DNA of 64,000 bases from positions 977,692 through 1,041,691 of the forward strand of contig NZ_LMEC01000011.1 of the NCBI RefSeq assembly GCF_001425265.1, written 5' to 3'. This document shows positions 1 to 7,135 of this stretch, piece after piece. The stretch's first letter is position 1. Each line of letters begins with the position of its first letter. This DNA is from Massilia sp. Root418 (GTDB taxonomy: Bacteria > Pseudomonadota > Gammaproteobacteria > Burkholderiales > Burkholderiaceae_D). The notes below the pieces were generated by a model. That model ran no database searches. It saw nothing but the letters and a program-made list of their open reading frames with translations, and was not told the origin of the DNA. A program made the position numbers and the translations under genes.

Positions 1-229
1 TGGCGCGCGTGTTCGCCAGGCCGTCGCATAACGATTCGGCGCCGGAGACGCAGGCGCGCTGGGCGTGCCAGGCGGCGGTCAGTTCGCCAGCCTTGGGCGC
101 GACGATCAGCGCGAAGGATTCCCCCGCGACGTTGATGACGCCTGCGAAGGTGCCGCCGCCGACTTGGGCGCCAATGGCGTACGCGAGGTGGGTGAGTGCT
201 GCGGATGCTGCTGGTGCTTGCTGTGCCAT
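1..229 (-). CDS. Partial phage protein, DUF1566-like (5' part only)
   Basis: The reading frame starts at an ATG whose first base is 229 and runs off the left edge, so only the first 76 residues are visible. A clear GGAGG lies 6 bases upstream. The residues include a segment (FAGVI, then FALIVAPKAGE) and a later DGLANTRA segment, which recall phage DUF1566-type proteins; this family call is from memory of the pattern. The gene has its own promoter/operator module at 266-309, nearly identical to the one in front of the Cro-like gene, so it is probably controlled by the same repressor. Its role is unknown. Confidence 0.6.
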   Translation of the reverse strand, partial: MAQQAPAASAALTHLAYAIGAQVGGGTFAGVINVAGESFALIVAPKAGELTAAWHAQRACVSGAESLCDGLANTRA

Positions 230-265
230 GTGGCCTCCATCGGTGGGTGTTGCTGCGATGGATGT

Positions 266-309
266 ATATTAGTCCGACTGCTAACTACGTGTCAACAGTC
301 GGACTAATA
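266..309 (-). promoter_or_regulatory. Leftward sigma70 promoter with two repressor operators
   Basis: On the minus strand a TTGACA box (290-295) is followed after 18 bases by TAATAT (266-271). The near-palindrome AGTCSGACT occurs twice, at 271-279 and 297-305, inside a perfect 14-base inverted repeat (267-280 and 296-309). One copy abuts the -10 box and the other lies just upstream of the -35 box. The same arrangement recurs at 1981-2019, so both are probably bound by the repressor encoded at 1155-1943. Confidence 0.75.
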
Positions 310-349
310 AATTGAAAGAAATTTTTAGAACGTTGATTTTTTTGAGCTT

Positions 350-631
350 TTAGAACGGGGCAGGTTCGTCCGATTGGCGCAGAGTGTAGTGCTGCCAAAC
401 TATCTCATCGGCGTTTAGCTCGGGAGCGATGTGGGTGAGATCGAAGGTTGCGTAGCTGCGTGAGAAGCCGCCGATACGCGGGCCTAGAAGGACGATGGGA
501 AGTGCCCGGAATATAAGTTCCGCTTGGCGTAGCATCGCCTGGCCTGTGGCTGGATAGGTGGATTCTTCATCGACCTGTACTACAGCTAAGGTGATGCGTT
601 TGACGGTAATGATTGCGGCGCGAAGTCTCAC
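350..631 (-). CDS. Hypothetical phage protein in the immunity operon (93 aa)
   Basis: The frame starts at a GTG at 631 and is 93 codons long. It begins 27 bases after the stop of the secreted-protein gene upstream and points the same way as the repressor, so it is likely the third gene of a repressor-led transcript. The sequence shows a beta-rich N-terminal half (AAIITVKRITLAVVQVDEE) and an amphipathic middle, with no signal peptide or membrane segment. There is no good Shine-Dalgarno in front of the GTG. I do not recognise the family. Location in the lysogenic transcript makes a function in the lysogen, such as exclusion of other phages, conceivable but unproven. Confidence 0.55.
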   Translation of the reverse strand: MRLRAAIITVKRITLAVVQVDEESTYPATGQAMLRQAELIFRALPIVLLGPRIGGFSRSYATFDLTHIAPELNADEIVWQHYTLRQSDEPAPF

Positions 632-658
632 TTGCTGGCAATTAGTGCTATAAGATTG

Positions 659-1108
659 CTAAATGTCACCACATAGTTCTGACCAACGGTAATCCATTTT
701 CCACTTTTCGCCGTTGTCGATTCGCGCAAACTCATCCGTAACAATATATCTGGCGGGATCACCGTAGCCACCCATGGCATTTTTTGCAGTAACAATACCG
801 CATACCGCACCACTTTCCGGAGAAATAGCTACGCCTGAAAATCGTGCAGACTCGGGGTCTCGCAGCAGTCCGCGAATCCTCGTCTGGGCTTCATCGATCT
901 TCTTTTCATCCGGAGTCTTCTTTTTTTGTGTGGCAATCTTGCTTGAGTCTGGGCTGCCCGTCGAAATACGGTCTATTGCATCAAAACATGCTGATTTTTT
1001 GCTGGGTGATTTGATCGCTGAGCAGGCGTCGCGAAGAACATCTTTATCGGATGCGCTCGCTGTTAGTGCGATAGCAAGGATGGGAAGCAATAGAACGACT
1101 GTTTTCAT
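659..1108 (-). CDS. Secreted hypothetical protein in the repressor operon (149 aa)
   Basis: The N-terminus (MKTVVLLLPILAIALTASA) is a typical Sec signal peptide with a likely cleavage after residue 19, so the mature protein should be periplasmic. The mature part starts with a CSAIKSPSKKSACFDAID motif resembling Cys/CxD segments of some envelope proteins, followed by a Lys-rich linker. The C-terminal domain (about residues 78-149) has the pattern RDPESARF, then VCGIVTAKNAMGGYG, which I recall from widespread small proteins of unknown function. It is 46 bases downstream of the phage repressor on the same strand, hence probably expressed in the lysogen. It is a good candidate for a lysogenic-conversion gene. 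Confidence 0.75.
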   Translation of the reverse strand: MKTVVLLLPILAIALTASASDKDVLRDACSAIKSPSKKSACFDAIDRISTGSPDSSKIATQKKKTPDEKKIDEAQTRIRGLLRDPESARFSGVAISPESGAVCGIVTAKNAMGGYGDPARYIVTDEFARIDNGEKWKMDYRWSELCGDI

Positions 1109-1154
1109 GATGAATCACCAAAGTAAAAAACATCAAATTTTTCAGTAACTGATA

Positions 1155-1943
1155 CTAGAGGCGGTCTCTAAAGTTGCGCGCTTGGAAGAATACAATGCGG
1201 CCGACTACATCGCATTCGCCGCTTTTGCATGGCTCCTGCCTATATTCTGGGTTGTCTGATGCTAGAAACCACTCGCGGCGTTCGTATTTCAGCCGCTTAA
1301 CGATTGCTTGTCCACGAAAATTAATAGCGAACATCTTGCCATTCACGCGTGCCTTGTCGCGAAGGTTTATAACGACGACGTCGCCTTCGTACATCGTCGG
1401 AGTCATGCTTTCGCCTTTTACCTTAATCGCCAGTAGTGATTTAGGATCAAAATCATTTTCTTCAATCCATTGGCGCGGCATATGCAACTTTTCATCACTA
1501 TCGAAATTCTCTGCCGTTTCGAAGTTAGTAATACCTGCTTGGAGATGTAGGGCGACCATTCGAATGGGGATAGTGACCGGCGCATGGGCGTCGTCGTCTG
1601 TGACCAAGAAGCCTCCCACAGTCTCGGCAGTCATTACAGCCTCTTCGACGTGAGGCACTACGGCCTCGGCGAACTTTGCAGCCTGATCGGCAAGCGTAGG
1701 GCTGAAATCGGCGAGCTGTGCGCCCAGAAGGTTGGCCAGCTTGATTCCCGCGTCGACGTTTAGCGGGATTTTGCCATTTAAATACTGGGCCAGCGCGCTC
1801 TGCCCAAATGGGAGGTCCTCGCACGCCGCCTCCTGCGATGAGGGAAGCCCTGCGTCGCGACGTTCCTTCTGCCATTTCTGGAAGAGGAATTTCAGTTTCG
1901 CTGCTTCGGCGAGTTGTTCATCTGATAGTGGGAGTGCTGGCAT
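1155..1943 (-). CDS. S24-family prophage repressor (CI/LexA-like)
   Basis: The 262-residue protein has an N-terminal helix-turn-helix (about residues 10-85) and a C-terminal S24/LexA-type autoprotease domain (about 125-262). The nucleophile is the Ser of KGESMTPTMYEGD, the general base is the Lys in QAIVKRL, and an Ala-Gly dipeptide in LQAGI is the likely self-cleavage site. It is divergent from the Cro-like gene, so it should be the CI-type maintenance repressor, inactivated by RecA-stimulated cleavage on DNA damage. The likely operators are the AGTCSGACT sites at 271-305 and 1981-2014. There is no Shine-Dalgarno before the ATG, and a TTATAT box ends about 9 bases upstream, so its mRNA may also be nearly leaderless. 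Confidence 0.9.
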   Translation of the reverse strand: MPALPLSDEQLAEAAKLKFLFQKWQKERRDAGLPSSQEAACEDLPFGQSALAQYLNGKIPLNVDAGIKLANLLGAQLADFSPTLADQAAKFAEAVVPHVEEAVMTAETVGGFLVTDDDAHAPVTIPIRMVALHLQAGITNFETAENFDSDEKLHMPRQWIEENDFDPKSLLAIKVKGESMTPTMYEGDVVVINLRDKARVNGKMFAINFRGQAIVKRLKYERREWFLASDNPEYRQEPCKSGECDVVGRIVFFQARNFRDRL

Positions 1944-1951
1944 TTTTCAAC

Positions 1952-1980
1952 GATATAAGGAAAACTAATAAACTTCAATT
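1952..1980 (-). promoter_or_regulatory. Possible repressor maintenance promoter
   Basis: On the minus strand a TTATAT/TATATC box lies at 1952-1958, 9 to 14 bases before the repressor ATG. A TTGAAG at 1973-1978 is too close (14-15 bases) for an optimal -35, as expected for a promoter that needs activation by bound repressor. The operator at 1981-1989 sits immediately upstream. This is inference from spacing only. Confidence 0.4.
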
Positions 1981-2019
1981 AGTCGGACTGTTGACACGCG
2001 CTAGCAGTCGGACTAATAT
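1981..2019 (+). promoter_or_regulatory. Rightward early promoter with two operators
   Basis: TTGACA (1991-1996) and TAATAT (2014-2019) are separated by exactly 17 bases, a near-consensus sigma70 promoter. AGTCGGACT occurs at 1981-1989, just upstream of the -35 box, and again at 2006-2014, abutting the -10 box. A repressor on these sites would block polymerase. The expected transcription start is close to 2026, the A of the Cro-like ATG. Confidence 0.85.
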
Positions 2020-2025
2020 GTCCTC

Positions 2026-2382
2026 ATGAACCGAATCTCAAGCATCCGGGCGCAGCTCGGCGTCACCCAAACTGCTATGGCAGATGCCCTGCACGTCACG
2101 CAGGGAAACATTTCCCACTATGAACGCGGGCAGGGTGTGCCCCCCGAGGTTGCTAAGCGTCTTATTGCGTTCGCCCTAACTCTGGGGCATGAGGTCTCGT
2201 TTGACGATATCTACGGCCCGCCACTTGCGTCAGGTAACCGGGGCGCAAGCGCCGTACCAGATGGTGCCCGCATCGGTCGCCAGGCCATGACCACGAGCAC
2301 CCTTGAGACTGCCCAGGACAACTTCGGGATCGAGTTAGTGGGTTCGGTGCCAAGGAGCGGTAACGATCGTCGGAGCGGATAA
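2026..2382 (+). CDS. Cro-like helix-turn-helix regulator
   Basis: Residues 1-60 form an XRE/Cro helix-turn-helix (QLGVTQTAMADAL, then VTQGNISHYERG). The remaining part (to residue 118) is rich in Gly, Ser and Arg and looks unstructured. It is the first gene rightward from the immunity region and divergent from the S24 repressor, the position of Cro. The ATG falls where the transcript of the promoter at 1991-2019 should start, and the bases before it (GTCCTC) contain no ribosome-binding site, so the message appears leaderless. It likely represses the maintenance promoter during lytic growth. Confidence 0.8.
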   Translation: MNRISSIRAQLGVTQTAMADALHVTQGNISHYERGQGVPPEVAKRLIAFALTLGHEVSFDDIYGPPLASGNRGASAVPDGARIGRQAMTTSTLETAQDNFGIELVGSVPRSGNDRRSG

Positions 2383-2403
2383 GTTGAGATGTATGGAAAG
2401 TAA

Positions 2404-2433
2404 GCGCCGGCCAAAATTGGTCGGCTATTTTTT
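2404..2433 (+). terminator. Rho-independent terminator after the Cro-like gene
   Basis: A GCCGGCC / GGTCGGC stem (2406-2412 and 2419-2425, one G-T pair) with an AAAATT loop is followed by TATTTTTT. It lies between the Cro-like and CII-like genes and would limit early readthrough. Confidence 0.7.
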
Positions 2434-2506
2434 GCCCATTTTATTGCAATTGGGAAATTGGGGATGCTCAGAAATGTTTTCATGAGGCCATCTTGCCAAG
2501 TTTCGT

Positions 2507-2520
2507 TGATGTTTACATCA
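2507..2520. promoter_or_regulatory. Small palindrome upstream of the CII-like gene
   Basis: TGATG-TTTA-CATCA is a perfect 5-base inverted repeat about 20 bases before the CII-like start. It may be an operator, but no matching site was found elsewhere in the immunity region. Confidence 0.3.
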
Positions 2521-2540
2521 TTCTTTTCGAAGGTTTCCGT

Positions 2541-2984
2541 ATGAACATACTTGACGCGTTCCACCAGACTGTCCATGGCGCGGACGGCGGCTGCGAAGCC
2601 CTGGCCGTTCGCATGGCGATGTCGGCCGCAGTGTTGCGGAACAAGGCAAATCCGAACGCAGCCGCCAACATTGTGGGTCTGGTAGACGCAGACCGTGCCA
2701 TGGGACTGACCGGTAACCACTCCGTGCTGCACGCGCTCGCTGCCAATCACGGCTACGTGTGTGTGAAGGTGGGTGGCGATGTTGCGCCGTCGGACATGGC
2801 AGTACTTGAGATGATCGCCCAGGTCTGGTCGAGTAACGGCAACGTGGGTGCCGCAGTCAACGATGCTCTGGCTGATGGCCGCGTCGAGCAGCACGAGGTT
2901 GAGCGCGTGCGCGGGCTGGTGTTCGGCGCCACCCGCGCGCTACATGAACTGGTGGCGCGCATGGAAGGCATGGCCGAGAAATGA
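2541..2984 (+). CDS. CII-like phage regulatory protein (CP76 family)
   Basis: The 147-residue protein begins MNILDAFHQTVHGADGGCEALA and has RNKANPN and HALAANHGYVCVKV segments, the characteristic pattern of the phage CII/CP76 regulatory family, whose first 80 residues carry a helix-turn-helix. I chose the ATG at 2541, which has GAAGG 7 bases upstream, over an in-frame upstream start at 2493 without one. The C-terminal 60 residues are helical and may mediate oligomerisation. Its stop overlaps the replication gene start (ATGA), so the two are translationally coupled. It probably controls the lysis-lysogeny decision or early transcription. Confidence 0.8.
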   Translation: MNILDAFHQTVHGADGGCEALAVRMAMSAAVLRNKANPNAAANIVGLVDADRAMGLTGNHSVLHALAANHGYVCVKVGGDVAPSDMAVLEMIAQVWSSNGNVGAAVNDALADGRVEQHEVERVRGLVFGATRALHELVARMEGMAEK

Positions 2985-5719
2985 ATATCGGGGAAGTTGG
3001 CCTGGAAATGCACGGCCACGGCTTGCCGGAGCTGCCAGCAGGGCATCCACGTCTGGACGGCAAGATACACCGCTTTGGCAAGGGCAAAAAGGCATGGTAC
3101 CGACTGCGGTCGATCAGCCTGAAGTCTGGTCAGGAGGTCGTGGTCGGCGCGTTTGGCATCTGGCAAGGGCAAGACCCCGGCACCATTCCGGTAGCCATCG
3201 ACTGGACCGGTATCAGCGACGAAGAGCGGGTGGAGGCGGAGCGTAAGCAGGCGGTCTTTGCGCAGCAGGAGGCAGATCGCCGCGCGCGGGCCGCTGAACT
3301 CGCGGCAGGCCGTGCCCGGCGCCAGTTCACTCAGGCGGTAGCCGTTCAAGACGCGACGGCTGTTCCCTACTTGGTGCGCAAGAAGATCGGCGGCGAGTTC
3401 GCGCGCGTTGATGAATTTGGTCAGCTGATCGTGCCGGCCCGGCGCTATGCGAAAGGGCAGCGCGCTGAAGTGGTCAGCGTGCAGAAGATCGCGGTCGATG
3501 GCTCCAAGCGCTTCAACGACGGTGCTGATATGATCGGGGCGGCCTGCTTGCTGGGTACCATCAACCCGGAGACGCGGCTCATCGGCATTGCCGAGGGCTA
3601 CGCTACCGGCCAGTCGGCTCGCATGGCCACGGACTGCTCCTTCCCGGTGATGGTGGCGTTCAATGCGGGCAACTTGGCGGAGGTGGCGCGCCGGCTGCGC
3701 GCAGACTTCCCTGGCACCGTGATCCTGTTCCTGGCCGATGACGACTGGCAGCTGGAGCAGCGCTACGTGCGCGACATGGCTGCGGACTACGGTATCGCCG
3801 CGGCGCCGCCCATCGACGGCGCAGACCACCACGTGACCACCGAGGACGGCGTTGGCGCCACGGTGCGCGCCACCTGGCGCGAAGACGCCACCGGCACGCG
3901 CTATATCGACGTTGACGTGCGCAGCGGGCGGCGCATGCGGACCCCCAAGTTTGAGAACGCCGGCCTGTCGCGCGCTCGCGCCGCTGCCCGCGAAGTGGGC
4001 AATGCCTTTGTTGCGTGGCCCGCATTCGCAGATCGCGGCGAGAACAAGTGGACGGACTTCAACGACCTGCATGTGGAGCAATCGCTGGACGACGTGCGCC
4101 TGCAACTGGGGGCCGTGCTGGCGCGCATCAGCTCCAGCGAGCCGGTGATCGGCGTGCCCGGCGAGGTTTTCGCGGAACCGGCGCCGCCTCTCCCTGCTTC
4201 CCCCGCGCCCCCATCTGAGGATGATCCGGTTGCCCTAAGGGCACCTACGGCAGATCAGTTGATCGCGCACTTCGCCCTGGTGTGGCCCACCACCGATATC
4301 TGGGACGAGCTGCGCAAGCAGCGCATGAAGCGATCCGCTTTCAATGCCTGGGTGGGGAAGGACGCGGCCACGGCATGGGAGAAGGACGCGCGCCGCCGCA
4401 CCATCATGCGCGACAGCCTACCGGCCCTCGTCGGCGGCCGCGCTATTCCCGGGGGCGCCGGGGGCGGCAAGCTGGGCGAAATGCTGGACAATCTCACGCT
4501 GCTGCGCGGCACCGAGACCGTGTGGGATGCCATCGGCCAGCAGGTCATGACGCTGGGCGCCGTGCGGGCCGACTATACGGCGGACCTGACCGGCAAGTGG
4601 CAGGAGCACGCGCTGCGCAAAACCATCGAGGCGCGGAACCTGGTGTTCGACCCGACGCAGACAGCGGATCCGGAAACCACCGTCAACATCTTCCTCGGCT
4701 GGCCCTTGAAGCCGAAGCCAAATGCGGCGCTAGTGGAGCCGATCCTCGCGCTCCTCGAGTCCTTGTGCAGCGCCGAGGACAACGTTGACGAGTGCGTGGC
4801 CTGGATCCTGCGCTGGCTCGCGTTCCCGCTGCAGAACCCGGGCGCCAAGATGCAGACCGCGCTGCTCATGTTCGGCGAGAAGCAGGGTACCGGCAAGAGC
4901 CTGTTCTTCCAGGACGTGGTGGCGCCGATCTACGGCGACTACGGCACCGTGGCCAGCCAGCACCAGCTGGACTCCACGTTCACCGCCTGGCGCTCGCGCA
5001 AGCTGTTCGTTTTGTTCGAGGAGGTGCTGTCCCGCGACGACAAGTATAGCCACAACGGCACGCTGAAGTACATGATCACCGGCAAGTCGATGAGCATCAA
5101 CCAGAAGAACCTGCCGGAGCGCACGGAGCGGAACCACCTGAACGGCGCGTTCCTATCCAACGAGCCGCAGCCCATCCCGATTGAGCTGGAAGACCGCCGC
5201 TTCATGGTGATCGAGGCCCGGGCCAAGCAGTCCAAGGAGTTCTACGACGAGGTCAGCGCGGCCATTGCCGCCGGCGGCGTCGAGGCCTTCTACCACTTCC
5301 TCTTGAGCTTTCCGCTCGATGGATTCAATGAGCACACAAAGCCGATGATGACGCTGGCCAAGGAGCGCGTGATCGAGTTCGGCCTGAACGGCTGGATGTC
5401 GTTTCACCGGTCCTGGAAGGATGGCTACCTGGCCGCTCCTTACTGCTCCTGCCTCTCCGAAGACCTTTTCAAGATCTACCGGCGCTGGTGCGACAAGACG
5501 GGCGAGAAGCCGCTCACGCTGTGCAAGTTCGCCGGGCTGCTGGCTAGCCGCGAACACAAGGTGAAGCGTGCGGTCGCGGTCGGGGCAAAGGGCAAGACCA
5601 CCAGGATGATCTTCGAGGTCAAGGCGGAGGGAGAGACAGAATCCGTCGAAAAGCAGATCGATCGGTTCCGCAAGCTGGGGGACATTCGCGGCGATGGGAT
5701 CACCGACGAGCAGGGTTAA
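2981..5719 (+). CDS. Phage replication protein: TOPRIM primase plus DUF5906-type helicase
   Basis: This 912-residue protein fuses two replication activities. The N-terminal half (about 110-385) has a TOPRIM-like domain: the acidic IGIAEGYATGQSA segment, the ILFLADDD motif and a late DFNDLH motif. After a Pro/Ala-rich linker (about 395-425), the C-terminal half is a primase-associated helicase of the DUF5906/D5 type, with Walker A GEKQGTGKS, an acidic LFEEV (Walker B), a sensor-like GAFLSNE and an EDRRFMVIEA arginine motif. It should prime and unwind phage DNA. Upstream it is coupled to the CII-like gene; downstream lie iteron-like repeats, the first copy overlapping its stop codon. Confidence 0.88.
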   Translation: MNIGEVGLEMHGHGLPELPAGHPRLDGKIHRFGKGKKAWYRLRSISLKSGQEVVVGAFGIWQGQDPGTIPVAIDWTGISDEERVEAERKQAVFAQQEADRRARAAELAAGRARRQFTQAVAVQDATAVPYLVRKKIGGEFARVDEFGQLIVPARRYAKGQRAEVVSVQKIAVDGSKRFNDGADMIGAACLLGTINPETRLIGIAEGYATGQSARMATDCSFPVMVAFNAGNLAEVARRLRADFPGTVILFLADDDWQLEQRYVRDMAADYGIAAAPPIDGADHHVTTEDGVGATVRATWREDATGTRYIDVDVRSGRRMRTPKFENAGLSRARAAAREVGNAFVAWPAFADRGENKWTDFNDLHVEQSLDDVRLQLGAVLARISSSEPVIGVPGEVFAEPAPPLPASPAPPSEDDPVALRAPTADQLIAHFALVWPTTDIWDELRKQRMKRSAFNAWVGKDAATAWEKDARRRTIMRDSLPALVGGRAIPGGAGGGKLGEMLDNLTLLRGTETVWDAIGQQVMTLGAVRADYTADLTGKWQEHALRKTIEARNLVFDPTQTADPETTVNIFLGWPLKPKPNAALVEPILALLESLCSAEDNVDECVAWILRWLAFPLQNPGAKMQTALLMFGEKQGTGKSLFFQDVVAPIYGDYGTVASQHQLDSTFTAWRSRKLFVLFEEVLSRDDKYSHNGTLKYMITGKSMSINQKNLPERTERNHLNGAFLSNEPQPIPIELEDRRFMVIEARAKQSKEFYDEVSAAIAAGGVEAFYHFLLSFPLDGFNEHTKPMMTLAKERVIEFGLNGWMSFHRSWKDGYLAAPYCSCLSEDLFKIYRRWCDKTGEKPLTLCKFAGLLASREHKVKRAVAVGAKGKTTRMIFEVKAEGETESVEKQIDRFRKLGDIRGDGITDEQG

Positions 5720-5948
5720 TTGCAGGGGCGCGCAGGGTTCAATCTCAACCCTGCAACGTCGCAGCCCGCATGAATGCTGGGGTGTAGCAGGGTTAATAGG
5801 GTTTGCAGGCTTTCTCCGCGTATGCGCGGATTTTTAAAGTGGCTGCTGCTTGTGTCTTTTTTTTCTCGCATGAGGAACCGGAAACACTGCATACCCTACA
5901 TGCCCTGCCAAGAGTGAGTGTAGATGCGGGCTTGAGCGTTGCAGGGTT
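5710..5948. repeat. Iteron-like GCAGGGTT cluster, candidate phage origin
   Basis: The octamer GCAGGGTT occurs four times directly (5710-5717, 5732-5739, 5787-5794, 5941-5948) and once inverted (5747-5754). The second and inverted copies form a perfect 8-base stem with a 7-base loop. The cluster sits immediately after the helicase/primase gene in a 282-base stretch without a gene, a common place for a phage replication origin. Related but degenerate words (for example CCCTGCC near 5903-5909) add to the pattern. That it is the origin is inferred. Confidence 0.55.
5815..5835 (+). terminator. Rho-independent terminator inside the origin region
   Basis: TCCGCG-TATG-CGCGGA (5815-5830) is followed by TTTTT. 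It would end transcription from the early operon before the putative antiterminator gene. Confidence 0.7.
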
Positions 5949-6001
5949 CGGAACAAAGGCAGATCAACCCGGCAACGGGCGGAAATTTAAAGGAGCAGGA
6001 C

Positions 6002-6379
6002 ATGGTGGCGATTCGTAAAGTTGAAATAGTGGTAGTGCAGCAGGATCCGCTGGACGTGTGCCTGGAGATCTGGCTTGAGTGGCAGCGCAAGCGGAGCCTG
6101 AACCTGGGCTTCCATCGCCGGTCAGCCGGTCTGTCCAGCGAAGCCGCAGCGGACTCGGAGCAGCTGTACGACAGCATGGATACCGCCACGGCAGAAGCGG
6201 TGGAGGCGATGCTCGCCAGCCTGCCGCGACACCTGGACTGGGCTATCCGCAAGCAGTGCGGCGTGGCCACAGTGTGGCGCTTCGCACAGCTGGACTTCGG
6301 GGCTGAGCTGCTTGATGCGCGAGCGCAGCTCCAAAAGAAATTGAAGAATAATATTGCCACGCGAAGTTTTTTTATTTAA
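6002..6379 (+). CDS. Putative late antiterminator (Q/ArpU-like), 125 aa
   Basis: I chose the ATG at 6002, with AAAGGAG 6 bases upstream, over the longer frame from 5939. The protein has a WLEWQRKRSLNLGFHRRSAGLSSE segment, then AVEAMLASLPRHLDWAIRKQ and a C-terminal helix. This layout (short N-terminal region, a 'DxxVxxLP' helix, a sigma-like C-terminal helix) resembles small phage late regulators of the Q/ArpU/RinA type. Position between replication and terminase genes, followed directly by a terminator at 6420-6446, supports this role. The assignment rests on shape and context, not a firm motif. Confidence 0.5.
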   Translation: MVAIRKVEIVVVQQDPLDVCLEIWLEWQRKRSLNLGFHRRSAGLSSEAAADSEQLYDSMDTATAEAVEAMLASLPRHLDWAIRKQCGVATVWRFAQLDFGAELLDARAQLQKKLKNNIATRSFFI

Positions 6380-6419
6380 TATTCACCGCAGATGGGACGG
6401 CTCACGTCCCAAGCTTTTG

Positions 6420-6446
6420 AAAGCCTCGCTAAACGCGGGGCTTTTT
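6420..6446 (+). terminator. Terminator at the early/late boundary
   Basis: AAAGCCTCGC (6420-6429) pairs with GCGGGGCTTT (6435-6444, one G-T pair) around a short loop and runs into T residues. A GGGAC/GTCCC stem lies just upstream (about 6394-6410). Antitermination here would release the late operon. Confidence 0.7.
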
Positions 6447-6475
6447 GCATTGGGCGATCACTTTGTGAGGCAGGT

Positions 6476-6652
6476 ATGGAAGGCGAAACGCGTTGGGCAG
6501 AACGTCCGACCCGCGAGCAGATGGAGCTGGGTGCAGCGCCGCCTGAACCGCCACCCGACCGCGAAGAAATCCGGCGCCAGTTGGGCTGGTACCTGCTGCT
6601 GCAGAACGCACGAAACCTGACAGACGAGGATCACGATGACCATCGAAGCTGA
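6476..6652 (+). CDS. Small phage protein, unknown (58 aa)
   Basis: The start at 6476 has GAGG 5 bases upstream; an in-frame ATG at 6392 would begin before the terminator and lacks a site. The sequence is acidic and Pro-rich (PPEPPPDREE) with a single helix (IRRQLGWYLLLQNAR). It overlaps the following 37-residue frame by 17 bases. It is the first gene after the early/late terminator. I do not recognise it. Confidence 0.55.
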   Translation: MEGETRWAERPTREQMELGAAPPEPPPDREEIRRQLGWYLLLQNARNLTDEDHDDHRS

Positions 6653-6749
6653 GCGCCGATGGTTGATGATTGCGATTGCGTTGGCGCGGCTCCAGGTCGA
6701 TCTCGGCCAGCGCTTGGTGCGTACAGTCGGCAGCGGCAAGGGCACATAG
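6636..6749 (+). CDS. Very small phage protein, unknown (37 aa)
   Basis: ATG at 6636 with GAGGA about 6 bases upstream opens a 37-codon frame (MTIEAERRWLMIAIALARLQ and a basic tail) ending in TAG at 6749. The stop shares one base with the GTG of the HNH gene, and the preceding gene overlaps by 17 bases, so all three look translationally coupled. One amphipathic or weakly membrane-active helix is visible. Function unknown. Confidence 0.5.
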   Translation: MTIEAERRWLMIAIALARLQVDLGQRLVRTVGSGKGT

Positions 6750-7135
6750 TGGCGCTGGGGGCAAAGTTCATATGCCGTCGGGTCGGATGCGGCGCGCTGC
6801 TCGATTCGCCCGGCTACTGCCCGCAGCACACCAATTCACAACGGCGCGCGGCTGACGCGGAGCGTAAGACCTCAAGCGAGCGGGGTTACGGCTACCGCTG
6901 GCAGAAGGCGCGGCACACCTACCTGAAGAACAATCCGCTGTGCGTCGGTTGCGGGAGGCTCGGCATGGTTCGGGCGGCGACCGAGGTTGACCACATCATC
7001 CCCCACCGTGGCGACCAAACGCTGTTCTGGGACACCAGCAACTGGCAGGGACTGTGCAAACCCTGCCACAGCCGCAAGACGGCGCGGGAGGACGGCGGCT
7101 GGGGCCGCAGCGCACCGTCGGCGCCGCCGGTTTGA
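6749..7135 (+). CDS. HNH endonuclease
   Basis: The GTG at 6749 has AAGGG 6 bases upstream and overlaps the previous stop, so I prefer it to the longer frame from 6659. The 128-residue protein has an early CRRVGCGALL/CPQH zinc-binding segment, a second CVGCG pair, then the HNH core VDHIIPHRGD with the N of SNWQGLCKPCHSRKT. HNH proteins of this type lie next to terminase genes in many HK97-like cos phages and assist DNA packaging by nicking at cos. The location, just before the small terminase gene with a 133-base gap, fits. Confidence 0.85.
   Translation: MALGAKFICRRVGCGALLDSPGYCPQHTNSQRRAADAERKTSSERGYGYRWQKARHTYLKNNPLCVGCGRLGMVRAATEVDHIIPHRGDQTLFWDTSNWQGLCKPCHSRKTAREDGGWGRSAPSAPPV

Noticed and set aside
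774..1148. Plus-strand 124-residue frame over the secreted protein gene
   Set aside because: The minus-strand gene has a signal peptide and operon context; the plus frame has neither.
2753..4105. A 450-residue minus-strand frame inside the replication gene
   Set aside because: Composition typical of antisense GC-rich sequence; the plus-strand helicase/primase is clearly real.
5710..5948. Iteron cluster considered as a CRISPR array
   Set aside because: Repeat unit is only 8 bases with irregular spacing and one inverted copy.
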